A DNA stretch of 42,637 bases, from the NCBI GenBank assembly GCA_002751075.1, contig NAOQ01000012.1, positions 60,939-103,575 of the forward strand, read 5' to 3'. This DNA comes from Ichthyophonus hoferi. Its lineage: Eukaryota; Opisthokonta; Ichthyosporea; Ichthyophonida; Ichthyophonidae. The notes beneath the pieces were generated by a model. That model ran no database searches and was not told where the DNA came from. It was given only the letters and a program-made list of their open reading frames with translations. Positions 1-11,131 of this stretch are shown here, piece after piece; position 1 is the stretch's first letter; every line of letters starts with the position of its first letter. Position numbers and translations under genes: made by a program.

Positions 1-17
1 TCAGCATTTAATAGTTG

Positions 18-215
18 TTAAACAATATCATAATATATAAATATAGCCCCATTATGCAACACTCGATTGGCGACTTTGCAGCTTGGGGGCAAGTCGTTAG
101 AGCTATGACAGATTGCTATAGTGTCATCTAGCAGTTGAGGTGTGATTCCTGCCTTAATACGGCTAGGTGAGGTTATGGTATTAGCATAGTGTGATTGATT
201 CATACAGCAAGACTG
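18..215 (-). repeat. Repeat E, copy 1 (protein-like)
   Basis: The minus strand carries an open frame of 61 codons starting with ATG. The stretch around AGITPQLLDD is matched by a second copy at about 4285-4412 on the plus strand, where the same frame reads AGIPPQLID. Both DNA and protein resemblance run over about 100 bp. The frame then continues through KVANRVLHNGAIFIYYDIV to a stop near the window edge. I do not recognise the protein. It could be a fragment of a transposon protein or of a duplicated host gene. The similarity is seen directly; its nature is unknown. Confidence 0.45.
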
Positions 216-367
216 TCAAGTTAAAGCGGACACGGTAGTTATGTATGTGTATCTATCTATACATATATGTCTGTAGGCACATGTACATTTACACCTCTTA
301 TTTCATTAACTAATTACCTTCTCCTCTCCCACTGGCCCCAGTAATTAACTCATTAACGTCTTCACAG

Positions 368-427
368 GTCGCTGGTAAAGCTGGTGAGGCCCACAAAAAC
401 ATTCACCTCTGTCAGTGGTCAGTGTGA
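368..427 (+). CDS. Possible last exon of a gene entering from the left
   Basis: A pyrimidine-rich stretch, a branch-point-like TTAAC and a clean acceptor (TTCACAG) precede a short frame that reads VAGKAGEAHKN, continues for eight more residues and stops at TGA. The codons (GTC, GCT, GAG, GCC, CAC, AAC, CTC) are richer in G and C than the flanking DNA and resemble those of the UNC93-like gene. No upstream exon can be assigned inside the window, so the gene would have to begin to the left. The product is not recognised. A chance open frame is possible. Confidence 0.3.
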   Translation, partial: VAGKAGEAHKNIHLCQWSV

Positions 428-958
428 TAATCCATCAATTATTGAGGCCCTTATCTATATATATATATAACTTGAACTTGTACGCTACATTCTATAACAT
501 AGATATAGATATAGGTATAGATATAGGTATCATTATTCCTACGTTAAGACTATACTCTGCATGTGTGTCGTATATTACCATATATCCTAGGTTAATTAAT
601 TAAGGTTTAATATAGTTTTCAGACCATATGCCACAATGGGGTTCATTATCCAATCGCTATGAACTAGGACCGAATATCCTAGACCTACTGGTCAATAGCA
701 GCTATTGTTAAGCCATCAATTAAAAAGATTGGTTTGTGAAAAGGTTGTACAAATATGATAAAAGAACCGATGGGCTAAGATGGTTTAGGACATTGCATGA
801 TATGATATAATTACTACATCAAAGTTTATATTTAATATTGATGGCTTGTTTGGCGAAAATGCTTGTTCACATAGTAGTTATAATATGGACTCTCCTTCCC
901 AAAAGAAATTTACTCAGAGTAGCCAATACTGTATTATTTTAAAAAGCTGTTTGAGGTC

Positions 959-1865
959 TTATTGGGCGGCAGGCTCTTTTTGTTGTGTTTTTTCCTCAAA
1001 GAGAAGCGAATCAAAATCGTCTAATATCCTTTTCTCTTTAATGGCCTGCTGTAGTTATGAGAATAATAAGTTAGAATGTGCTATAATTACCCAATAGGAT
1101 GGTTTAAAGTAAATTAAAATGAGAAGTCTAATTAAGAAAACCAGGAGTAGATAATAATCTAATCTTCATTGGTTTATATATAATAGCAATTAAGCTATAT
1201 TAGGTAATGGCATGCAGTTTTAGATATTTAAATCGGTTCAAGTGCCAAAAGAACCAATGGTTCGTGTTAGTTAAAAGCAATGAAAAGAAACTACTGAAAT
1301 TAAATAAATATTTGGCCAAATCGGAATAGGATGGCTTATAATCTAACAGGTTAGAAAAGGCGATAAAAGCATATATGTACATATCAATAAATATAGGAAA
1401 AGAGAGATAAAGATGCTTACATAAGCATATATATATAGCTATATATTACCATGACGCAGGTTCTATAATTTTTAAATATGACGTCACATTCACACTCAGA
1501 GGCGGAGGCTTCGCCTTTAAGGAATTTGGCAGTGTACCATTGGTTGAAGCACTGCGTTAAAATTTAATTACTATTATTATCCTTACTATATTACTAAGCA
1601 TAGCGTATTATTATAAAATACCTACAGGTATATGCCTAAATAAGACACAGCAGATATGCACGTCATAAGACAAGCGTCAGATAAGGGAAATAGCTAAGTA
1701 GAGTAACTACTAATAAAACACTATTTTTATTACTATTGTTATTGGTTTTATTATTATTATTATTCACTCTATTCTAATATAAACCTGTCTGACCCACCCA
1801 TCATGCACACATACCTCTTCATATTCTTGTTTCAACTGGGTACATTTCTCTCCCACACTATTCAT
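959..1865 (-). CDS. MDM35: Mdm35/TRIAP1-like twin CX9C mitochondrial protein (3 exons)
   Basis: Three exons, all joined in phase 0, give an 80-residue protein: 1865-1815, 1551-1450 and 1048-959. The first exon starts MNSVGEKCTQLKQEYEE, nearly the N-terminus of human TRIAP1 (MNSVGEACTDMKREYD). The second reads CFNQWYTAKFLKG and ends in YRTCVM; the third begins QAIKEK, as in TRIAP1. Two CX9C motifs are visible, C8 to C18 and the pair ending in YRTC, which form a disulfide-bonded helical hairpin. In this family the protein is imported into the mitochondrial intermembrane space through Mia40/Erv1 and partners Ups1/PRELI proteins to move phosphatidic acid between membranes. Donors are GTATGT and GTAATA; acceptors are CGCAG and CTACAG, with a CTAAC branch site before exon 3. 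Introns are 263 and 401 nt. Length fits the family (76-86 residues). The last 20 residues are lineage-specific. Very confident in family; exon borders are supported by phase. Confidence 0.93.
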
Positions 1866-4284
1866 AATGACGTCACAGTTGCTGGACAATGGTGTGGGCC
1901 TTGCATGCGTCCTAGTGGCAAATATGTATGCGGGCAGCGTGAGGGCTGATGGGGACAACAAGGTACCAATAGGTTAAAGATGGGAGGAAAAGAAGCAAGA
2001 GGAGAAAGGTAAAAGAAGGGAGTGTGAGCTTCGTGTTCTAGCTTTATTATGTCTAGTTTTATTATTCTAATTCGGAAGGCATAATAATTAAGCAGGTCAG
2101 GAATAAATTTAAATATGTGTGTAGAATATAATATTTACAGAGGTAGGTATGTAGTAGGTGTGCATTATATTGTATTGTATGTTTATATTTTATGTGTTTA
2201 TATAATGTGGCATAACTGTTACACCATTATACCCATGTACCTATAATTTAAGCTATTTGAATAAAAATTATGATGATATAATTAAAATTAAAACCACTTT
2301 AATACAGTTATAATTATATAATTAAAAATAAACTATTTTAATAAACAATTATAATTATATAATTAAATTTAAAATATTTTAATTAAAATTATGATCATTT
2401 TGGTACCATTACAAGTTTGTTAATAAAATTAAAATCAGTTCATATGCTTGTTCTAAAAGCTCGTTGACTAATGAACTAATGATACTTTATGTGTATGTGC
2501 ATTAAGAAGCAGCCGTCTATTGGCTACAATTAGATATGATGACTACTATTCGCGCTAATTTTAACTACCTGTTGTTCGATGGTGTTTTACAATTGGTTAT
2601 TAGTTATGAGTATAGAAAGTATGTGATGGGAAATCTAAAGAATCCCGAAAGCATCTTTTATCTAAAAAGAAATAGAATGGAGAATTGTGATGTGAAATCA
2701 ATTAATTGTACGGTTTAAAAAAAAAAACATGTACAAAGTTACTCTAATTTTATAACCTACTCGTAGATATATTTCTAAATATTTAGATCCGGTGCGCTGT
2801 TCTCTCATATTACTGGGTCGCATATTTGTTGTTTCGGGACTCGCCTAATGAACCAATAATATACCATTTAATTCATCTATAGTCTTCATTTGCATTGATC
2901 TAGCTATTACCTAGCTGGTCATCGCTTTTTTAAGAATCCTGTATCACCCGTCATACTTGTTCTAGATCTGCCTATAGTTTGAATCAGGGTAAAACCATTC
3001 TGAAATAATACATCTTTATTATATTGTCTGTATATATATATATTACTTTGTCATTCTCTTTTCTCTTGCCTTTTTAACACTTCCCTAAATGCCTCTTTTT
3101 GGTTTTCTGTAATATAATGTATATATATATACGCACACCTCCTCCTACATATATAGAAGAACGCATGCGTACGCCTGTATATATAATCGTTCAAATTTTA
3201 TCTCATTTTGTAAATTATGGGGATAGGATCATGGCGTGTACCTTCCTATATCGACTATAATATATAGGATGTATATAGTCTTTTAATATTAACCCTGTTA
3301 ACTGTAGTCAATGTCTAAGTCTGATATGTATTTAGATCTGATATTTCTTGGTGTTGCAATGAGAAAGAGAGAACTGGATGTGAGGTATCCGGAGCTACCA
3401 TATAGATGATGGAATACAAGGATCATAGATTAGCAATTGTTTATTTTAACGTTTTGATCAATTGGCATTGATTAACTATGATTTTAATCAACAGATTGAA
3501 CTCGACATTATCACCACATTTATATGTGGTCGAGTTCACACTCAACGGTCACCTCATATGATAGCCACCCAATAAAACTTCAAATGTGTGTCTACTTTTG
3601 ACAACTGGCCGTGTGTATCATATATATATGATACTAAGTTAGGCTGAAATATGATATGATTATTTAACAATACTTGAGTATGGGACATGCGAGATACAGG
3701 TTTTTTGAACTTATAATTATAATTGTCCATTCATTATACATAACTAATTTTTAATTTTTAAATCTTACTTGATATTGATGTTGTCATTTTGGCTGTCTTT
3801 ATTTTCAATTCTTCTTTATTGGCATTTAATATAGTTGTGATCCCATATCGTTATTATCTACATGTAGCAAACCAATATAAAGTTTTGGGCTTCCAAACGT
3901 GTAAGTCTAATCTGGTTGGCAAACTAATCCTGCGATTTAATTTTTCATTAATACCACTTTAAAGTTCTAAATATCGGAGGGACATTAATCAAAAGAACTT
4001 CAAAAAGGAAAATCTCAGTCAGCCACCATACTGTCAATAAGAGGTAGGGTAGACTATGTGACTGGCTGGAGCCTGTATTTCATTTTAGAGGACACACTCC
4101 ATTTAAAATGCAATATTTAATGAATAAGGTAATGCAATTTACTAAATATTGTTATGTTTAGTTCTTTACTGATACTTGAATATAACCGTTGATGTTCAGA
4201 TCTTTCTAAAATCGACTATATAGAGAAATATTTGATTACTTTTAATAATAATGGCAATTAGTACATACATGTAGCCTTAGTACC
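1866..4284. other. Intergenic, AT-rich; no clear gene
   Basis: About 2.4 kb between the Mdm35 start and repeat E copy 2. It holds AT-rich low-complexity DNA (notably 2230-2400, with repeated AATTAAA-type blocks), a perfect inverted repeat at 3497-3538, and one short protein-like frame at 3311-3409 (33 codons, begins MSKSDMYLDLIFLGVAMRKR) that I cannot assign. A 60-codon frame at 2536-2718 has no recognisable motif. The first 150 bp upstream of 1865 should contain the Mdm35 promoter, but I see no decisive element. Confidence 0.4.
3497..3538. repeat. Perfect 10-bp inverted repeat with nested inner arms
   Basis: TGAACTCGAC (3497-3506) is the exact reverse complement of GTCGAGTTCA (3529-3538). 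Inside lies a second pair, CCACAT (3514-3519) and ATGTGG (3524-3529). As RNA or single-stranded DNA it could fold into a hairpin with an inner loop. No gene flanks it closely enough to suggest a terminator. Confidence 0.6.
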
Positions 4285-4412
4285 TTTCCCTGAGCAATCA
4301 AACTGTGATATTACCACTATACCACCTAAACATATTCAGGCAGGAATTCCACCACAACTAATAGATAATTATAAGCATACAGACAGCTAAGGATAGAACC
4401 AACATAAGGACC
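4285..4412 (+). repeat. Repeat E, copy 2
   Basis: This matches the minus-strand sequence of 18-215 over about 100 bp, with the shared frame AGIPPQLID. It ends about 30 bp before the stop codon of the dehydrogenase at 4443, so it lies just downstream of that gene in the opposite orientation. It may overlap the gene's 3' untranslated region. Confidence 0.45.
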
Positions 4413-4442
4413 TTCTCTTACATTATAATCGGCCTCAACCTC

Positions 4443-7400
4443 CTACGAGATATTCATCTGCAATTTACCCTTCACCCTGTGGGACATAAGCTTCTCAAAC
4501 ATCGCCAACGTAGTATCCAGTGAGTAGGGTTCCGTAGGGTCGAGCACTGGCTTGACCTTCTCCTGCTCTATCAACTCAGCCAGAGCCTCTAGAGTCTTGT
4601 AATCAGTAGCATCAGCCATGATCATCTTATAAGCAGGAGACCTACCAAACATGTTGGAAATAGAGCGACCTACAAATGACGCTCCAGTACTAAGAAGCAT
4701 TCCGACGGTAAAGGGTTCATCATTCTTGTCACCCACAACAGTAGCAAATCTACCATTCTTTTTAAGTACAATCTGTGCTCCTTCCCAAGCTTCACCAACG
4801 CAGTCAAATACGCAATCAAATTCACCAGGCTTCAATGTATCCTCCCATTTCTCCTCGCGATAATTAATCACGCGATCGGCGCCTAGGCCAGTAACCAGCT
4901 CAACGTTGGATGAGGTAGTGCATACATTGGCCCCTGCGGCCTTGGCAATCTGAATAGCAAGGCTTCCAACTCCACCAGATCCACCCAGAATGAGAATCTT
5001 CTCATTCGGCTTAACTTCCAGGTGCTTGTGAATGGCCTAAAAGGTTAAGACGTATTAGAAATTATTTGGAATAAAACTAGTATCTGTTGTACTGAGTCCT
5101 ATCTGACTTAGGTTATTCTATGAGTTAATTGGATTATCGGCCTTGCAGCTCCAAATCCCGAACCAATAAGAAACGTTGATTATTCAGAGAATTTCGATCA
5201 AACTTAGCTAGGAGGGATCGTCTTTTCTTTCTAATAAGCGAATATAATTACAATAAATAAAAAATGAATTTTAACAGTGCAATGAACGCTTTGGTTCCTA
5301 CAGAAATACATAATTGGATCCCGAATAATTAACGTAGAAGAAACCATTCTATAAGTTAGTTGACTTAGCAACACTTTACCTCTAAGTAATGGAGCAAGAA
5401 GAAAAATGATTGTCAACAACTTCCCATTTAGACAATAAAAAAATATAATAGAGTGTATAAATGGGATATTAATAATTAAGAAAAATATAAGTGTAGTAAA
5501 AAACTTGGTTTCTAACAAGAAAGAAGCAATTAGATTGACTCAAACCACATACTAAATTCATATGTATCCTGCAAAGTCATTAATATGACATGAAAGGGGG
5601 GGGGAGTGGATATGGCATGAAGGGAGGTAGATAGATATGCGTACATTAATTTGCTTATATTTAGGTACGATAAGTTGGTACTAATGCATATTTGTATAAG
5701 CGCGAATATGCATAAATACAAGGCTGTCTACAATAATAATAAAAATATTCAGTCATATAAAGATCTATATTATTATACTAGTTATAAAAAATCATACTCC
5801 AGAATCCAATTTATGTTATTTATGTTTTTATGTTTTTTTTATATTTTACATATTATGTCTAGTTGTTAAATAAGCCAAAGTAGATAACCCAAATACTTCA
5901 CTAGAAGGCCGACCAGTTGAGTCTGGTGTTGCTTCTTCTCATATTAACAATACCACAGCTATATACACACAACCACAATTAGATTACAGCTACTACATAT
6001 ATAACACATTGCCAGGTAAGAAGCTAAAGGCTTCTATATCTCTATATCAAAAACGTGAGATTGAGGTGCAGTTAGAAAAAGTCTTAACCTGTAGACTACC
6101 TGACGGCAACATCAAAATAGAACTCCGTAGCATCAATATAAGTTACATTTCAACTAGTAGTTAATGATAAGACTGTCTTTTGATTTCACTCATAACGTAT
6201 TGATCTATATACCATACCACCGTGAGTAGGAAAGACCTATTGGTAAGTGAAAAATACACAACATGAATTTGTTAAAATCAAATCGTTTGCTACACTTTAA
6301 CAGTTCATTATTTTATTTATTTTTATTATATTCGCTTATTACTAGACAGAAAGAACGTTCCTTCCTCGTCAAGTTTGATATGATTTTTTAACAATAATCA
6401 ATATCTCTCAGTACAATGGATATTGGTTATTAGCTTTGTTTTCAATAAAATTGAATAAAGAGAACAAATATAAATATACAATCTAAAATAATACTATATC
6501 CTCTCCTATCCTACCCTATCCTATCCAATTAGTCTTAATGGGGGAAAAGGTAGTCTAGGGATACACTATACTCCAAGTTAGTAACCTATTGTAAACCTTT
6601 TATACTGTTTTATTCTAGATATATAATTTAAAATTATTACATTAAACCTTAAATTAAAATGGACCACCCAAAAACATGTGCTTCGTTATATTAAAATATA
6701 ATTATGGCTGTACAATACTAAAGTCTACAATATAGACGAAAAACTTTAAATAGTAGAAAATAAATGTGAAACAATGAATATATTATGTACAAGAAAAATC
6801 AAGCAATATATATGAATGTGGTTAAAACAAAGGAAAGAAGAAAAATTGAAAGTGAGAAAAAAAAAAGGTATGTCTAGGAGAAAATTAGAATGAAAACAAC
6901 ACAATCTTTGTTAAAGCCGGCAGTATGAAAACGTGTACATACCTATACACGTTACAAGGAGCAAACCTGCTTACTTATATACTCTAGACACACTGATACA
7001 TTCCTCTTTTCCCTAGGACTCGTGCTTGAACTCATGTTCTTAATGAAGTTAAAATAAGTATATTAAAACCAATGCTCAATAGAATACAATAGTTAGGAGC
7101 CTAAAGTCCTTATATTTGACAAAATGGCTTACCTGGTAGGCAGTTTCACCAGCCAAAGGTATAGTAGCAGCAGCAGAAAAACTCACATTCTTCGGCTTAA
7201 GGGAAAAATGAGTCTCGGGTGCAGCAGCAAATTCTGCCATGCTTCCCCTTTCAGCAATGTTGGCATACACCTCATCACCTACTTTAATGCGTTGGCACTT
7301 GTCTCCTACCTTCACCACTGTTCCGGAGAGATCAAAACCAATCACAGACGGAAATGTTCTTGGCATTATGAGCTTCATATATCCCTTAGCTATCTTATAG

Positions 7401-7558
7401 TCTATAGGATTAATAGAGGCAGCGTGCACTTTAACAAGGACTTCATCACTGGTCTTGTCAAACTTGGGAAGGGGTACCTCCTCTACCTTTATCGACTCAT
7501 CATCCACTCCAAAAGCATGTTGCGCAGCAGCACGCATAACCTCGGGAAGAATCTCCAT
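4443..7558 (-). CDS. Medium-chain dehydrogenase/reductase (quinone-oxidoreductase-like), 2 exons
   Basis: Exon 1 is 7558-7133 (142 codons) and exon 2 is 5036-4443, giving 339 residues, the usual length for zinc-free MDR enzymes. The donor is CAG|GTAAGC and the acceptor TTTTAG; both exons are in phase 0. Exon 1 is the GroES-like substrate domain with VLVKVHAASINPIDYK (N50-P51-I52-D53) and the GFDLSGTVVKVG region. Exon 2 opens the Rossmann fold with ILILGGSGGVG (G160-G166). The C-terminus KLMSHRVKGKL is typical. The four structural-zinc cysteines of alcohol dehydrogenases are absent, so an NAD(P)H-dependent quinone or enone reductase, related to ToxD or RTN4IP1, is likely; the substrate is unknown. 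The 2,096-nt intron is very large for a fungus and is packed with repeats A and B. The start at 7558 fits the family N-terminus. A Copia fossil lies just upstream and TATATATAA sits about 10-20 nt before the ATG. Confidence 0.9.
5075..5302 (-). repeat. Repeat B copy 1, with a 30-bp family A end attached
   Basis: Bases 5078-5106 match the end of family A (ATCTGTTGTACTGAG on the plus strand). From 5109 to 5302 the sequence matches B copies at 33137-33334 and 35963-36157, ending in CGCTTTGGTTCCTACA. Read on the minus strand it starts TGTAGGAACCAAAGCG, the same head seen on A copy 4. This shows that A and B share both ends but differ inside. It lies in the dehydrogenase intron in the sense direction. 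Confidence 0.6.
5755..6165 (+). repeat. Repeat A copy 1, longest protein-like frame
   Basis: This lies in the dehydrogenase intron, antisense to the gene. A frame is open for 96 codons from 5874 to 6164 but has no ATG of its own. It includes the motif YYIYNTLPGKKLKASISLY, shared with copies at 25688-26035, 26780-27152, 30831-31195 and 34596-34890. The sequence before it (CTAGTTATAAAAAATCA, then CCAGAATCCAATTTATG) is also shared with copies 2 and 3. The protein is not recognised. It may be part of a transposable-element protein; I treat it as a fossil of unknown class. Confidence 0.6.
6285..6445 (+). repeat. Repeat B copy 2
   Basis: Its reverse complement contains TTTCTGTCTAGTAATAAGCG and the AT-rich stretch after it, as in the other B copies. 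It follows repeat A copy 1 by about 120 bp in the dehydrogenase intron and lies in the opposite direction to B copy 1. It is more diverged than the others. Confidence 0.5.
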
Positions 7559-7575
7559 TATAGTTATATATAAAG

Positions 7576-7631
7576 TGTTAGCATAGTAATTAATACGTTA
7601 GTATAATAAATAACAAGCTAGTATGCTAACA
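7576..7631. repeat. 56-bp element with perfect 10-bp terminal inverted repeats
   Basis: TGTTAGCATA (7576-7585) and TATGCTAACA (7622-7631) are exact reverse complements. The element begins 18 bp upstream of the dehydrogenase start codon. It could be a tiny transposon footprint, part of a long terminal repeat of the adjacent fossil, or a regulatory palindrome. Confidence 0.45.
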
Positions 7632-7654
7632 GTGGCAGTGCTCACATTCTATGT

Positions 7655-10600
7655 ATTGATTGACCAATAAATTTACCTAATCATAATCAAGAATGTTATG
7701 CGCTAATAATGGATCAATCATTTTATGATACGATTGCTAACAGAAGATCTTCTTACAACACTCCCATTGGCTAAAACGTTACAGAAAGCCAAAAGAAAAA
7801 GAAAGACCGTAACTCTTGGATGCAGCCGCGCTGGCTTTTCCTGGATGCAATCCAAGGTATCTTCTCCTATATTTGTGTTTGTAGGCATAGGAGTTTTTTG
7901 GCTATTTGAAATAGTCCTGGTCCGAAAGGCATGTCAGACAGTCAGCAGCTTGATCCTTGGATGAGACGCCTCTGACTTCAATCTCATTATTGCTTACTGC
8001 TTCCCTGATGTAATGCAAACAAACAGCAACATTGCGTGTTTTTAAGAACACAAATTTTACTGCAAAGTCGTCCGGCACTCGTGTTGTCGAAGTACAGTGG
8101 TACTCTCCAAGTATCGAAGCCTAGTCCATCCATTGTGGCTCCAATGTATGTGATTTGTTGCGTGGTAGCTGCCATGCTGACGAATTCACTCTCTGTTGAT
8201 GAGCAGGCACAAGCGCTCTGTTTATTGCCGTTCCAATCCAGCAATCATCCGGCCGGGAAGATACCAATAGCTATTGATACTCTTTACATCGTTTTACCTT
8301 TTTGCTGAGAAATCTGTATCCGAGTAGCTGGTCAGATTGATGAGTCCAGAATTGTACACTATAGTCTCTACTGAACATATGCCTAGGTATCCTAGGAGGT
8401 GAAGAAGCATCTTTAATGTTCTAGGTTCGGCTTGGCAGTGTACCTCACTAGAAATGCTATGCTGCAGCTAATGTCGGGTCTGCTTGATTTGCTGATCCAA
8501 TTCAGGCACCAAATCAGGGAGGCATATGCAGTTAGATCGCATAGTTGGTGCGGCGTGTTTCGTCATTTGCAATTTGAATGTGCCCTGCACGAATGAGTGT
8601 ATTTGTTGATTGTTTTAGCCAATTCGGCTATATACCCCCGTTGGAATAGTAGAATGCGTCTTTCTGAGTTCTTGCTGACTGTGTAACCAAGGATGCAGCT
8701 GGAAAATCTTACGGACTTGGTAAGGTACTTGGCCAAAATTGTGTTAATGAACCATTATCGATCCTTGGCGTTTTCTTAACAAATGAGTGTATCATCAACG
8801 TAGACGTAAATACACATGAATTCAGTTTTGCCGTGAGATTGGTATAGGCAAGGACCGGTTTCCATGGGGTAGAAATATATGGACTGTAAAAAGGTATCTA
8901 AAGCTCTGCTCCACAGTAGTTCAGAGACGTGAAGTCCGTAGAGACTTTGGCTTAGCTTGCAAATGTATCCTCGTTTGTCTGGTTCTGTAAACATTGGTAG
9001 TTGCTCTAGGCAAACTGCTGCATTCAGGTAGCTATGTAAATATGCCACTTTGATATCTAGTTGCGCCAGGTCATACCTTCGGGCTCCTGTTATGCTTAGC
9101 AAGTGTCTAAAGGTCACAAATGAGCACTCTGGACTTGGAATATCGTGGTAGTTCACGTTCTTTTGTTTTTGGGACTCTTGTACTAAGCGTGCTTTGTGTC
9201 CGATTACTTGTCCTTTATCATCGCGTTTTCGAGGAAATACCCATAGACTGCGCAGGAGAGTGGTTCACACAGGTGCCGCTTAACCCGGGACCATGTGTCA
9301 CCCGTTAGGAATGGCGATTTCTGTTTCCATCGCATGAATCAACTGCATTTTGTCATGCACTCCCATGACATGTTTGACTATTCCGGGGGGGTGGGGGGGG
9401 TTCTGATTGGGGGGTCGTTGCGAATGGGGTCGCTGCTGTTATAAAAGCCAGCTTGCGGGATGGAGTGTGGGACGTGCACGTGTTTCCTTCTTGCCATTAG
9501 AGGTTCGTATCTCAATCTCTGGCATGCATATTGTTCAGCTAATTGTTGCATTTTGGGCACGTCATCGTCGCTCTTGTCATCTGATGAATCTGCCGCATTC
9601 TCTCCCAGTGACTCAGGGAGGTCTGCCTGAGGTTGAAAATTGGCGGCAAGAGTGGGTGACACGGTGGTGTTATTGGAGGACTCATCTCCCCCATAGTCGA
9701 AAGACGATGATAAATGAGGAGTCGGTTCTCCTTTTGCTGTCACGTTTTCGGTGGGAATATCTGTCCACGTTATCTGAAAGAGATGTTGTTCGACGGTTTT
9801 GGATTGTTGTTTTGCGTAAGGGAGCTGACCTTCGAAAAATATATTGTTGCGCCTGGTGGTAATTTGATGGGTGGCCCAGTCTATTACAATCCATCTTAAT
9901 TTTAGAAATCATATCCAAAAAAATGTCCCAGCCGTCCTCTAAGAGAGAACTGCTCCTTAATGGCGATATCATCGAGCTATAGTAGACTTTACAGCCCAAG
10001 GTACGTCGTTCTACTGCGGCCCTGTTTTTAGTGCCATAGTTCGTATGGCACCGTTTCATTGGATATTATACGTGGTATGAATGTAGCTTACCGCGCGGAG
10101 AGCGCAACTCCAATCCAATACTGGGTTGGCATGATTACCTGATAACTTATGTCCTCCTCACGAAGATGCTTTTGAAATTCTCTGTCAAAATATTCGCGTC
10201 CTAGATTAGAAAATAGGTAGGAAATTATGAGGGGAGCATATAATTATTCTATTGCTGCTTTGAATGGGCGGAAACATTTGGAAACATTGATCTTCTGGTT
10301 CATACAAAACACAGTTGTATAGTGCGTAAAATCGTTGTTAAATGGCATAATTCAACAGAAGTTGTCTGCGAATACCGGTATGCTGAGGACGTCACTGTAG
10401 ATCGCCCTAGTGGTAGTGAGCGTTTTGGATAGGCACTGAGCTCTGGTGATCTTGCAGATAACATAATTTTTTACATGGCAAGCTGACTGAAGGCCACTAG
10501 AATTTTCTGATCTGGTCTAAATGATCTAATTATATTTTGTCCTACTCTTATTGGCTCTATAACACAAGTATCTTATTTAACTCATTTAAAGTATAGTATT

Positions 10601-10790
10601 GGCTAATAAATGTACTAATTAAAAACGTTGTGTTATCAACTAATGGATCAATCTTTTTATGATCGCTTGATATCAGAATTCGACCCGATCTATATGTTAG
10701 TTCAAAGTTAAGCGATCTTGCGACAAGCACCCTAAATTCTAGTGTTCCACGCTCCGTTATATTTATCTCCAATTATATATAGTGTCATAT
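7655..10790 (-). mobile_element. Copia-type (Ty1/Pseudoviridae) LTR retrotransposon fossil
   Basis: Read on the minus strand, this region carries, in order, a trace of the integrase C-terminus and linker (about 10060-9380), reverse transcriptase (about 9160-8340, including YVDD and the CKLSQSLYGL region), and RNase H (about 8250-7990, with STESEFVSM). This order is typical of Copia elements. The front part (gag, protease, integrase core) is not recognisable, so the copy is incomplete as well as broken, with several interruptions. Two weakly similar blocks around 7655-7760 and 10590-10700 (both contain ATGGATCAATC) may be diverged terminal repeats. That divergence and the decay suggest an old insertion. 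The outer limits are approximate. Confidence 0.85.
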
Positions 10791-11131
10791 TTCTATGTCA
10801 ATTTACAAAAAAAAAAAAAAAAAATTTAAAAAAAGATTTATGGGGATTATTATTGAACCCAAATTTGTAATTTATAATCCCTTTTTATTCTTGTGTAAAA
10901 TTGACAAACACTGGCTGGTTCGATAAAGAATTTACTGAGCTGCTGAAGTGAAAATCTCGAATGGTTGAACAACACTTGTAAAATTTTAAATGTACAATAC
11001 AATGGAGATGATGCTAGAAATATGTACTATTAGATTTAGTGATACCTTTGATGTAATCTATAACTATTAATAACTCTTAAATATAAATGTACGTTTCTTA
11101 TTCACTTTTTTTTTTTTTTTTTTTTTTTTTT

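Noticed and set aside
3770-3963. Open stretch of about 60 codons reading VILAVFIFNSSLLAFN
   Set aside because: No ATG and no acceptor before it; AT-rich DNA gives hydrophobic frames by chance.
7124-7573. 149-residue plus-strand frame
   Set aside because: Opposite strand of dehydrogenase exon 1.
9407-9862. 151-residue plus-strand frame
   Set aside because: Opposite strand of the Copia fossil; no domain.
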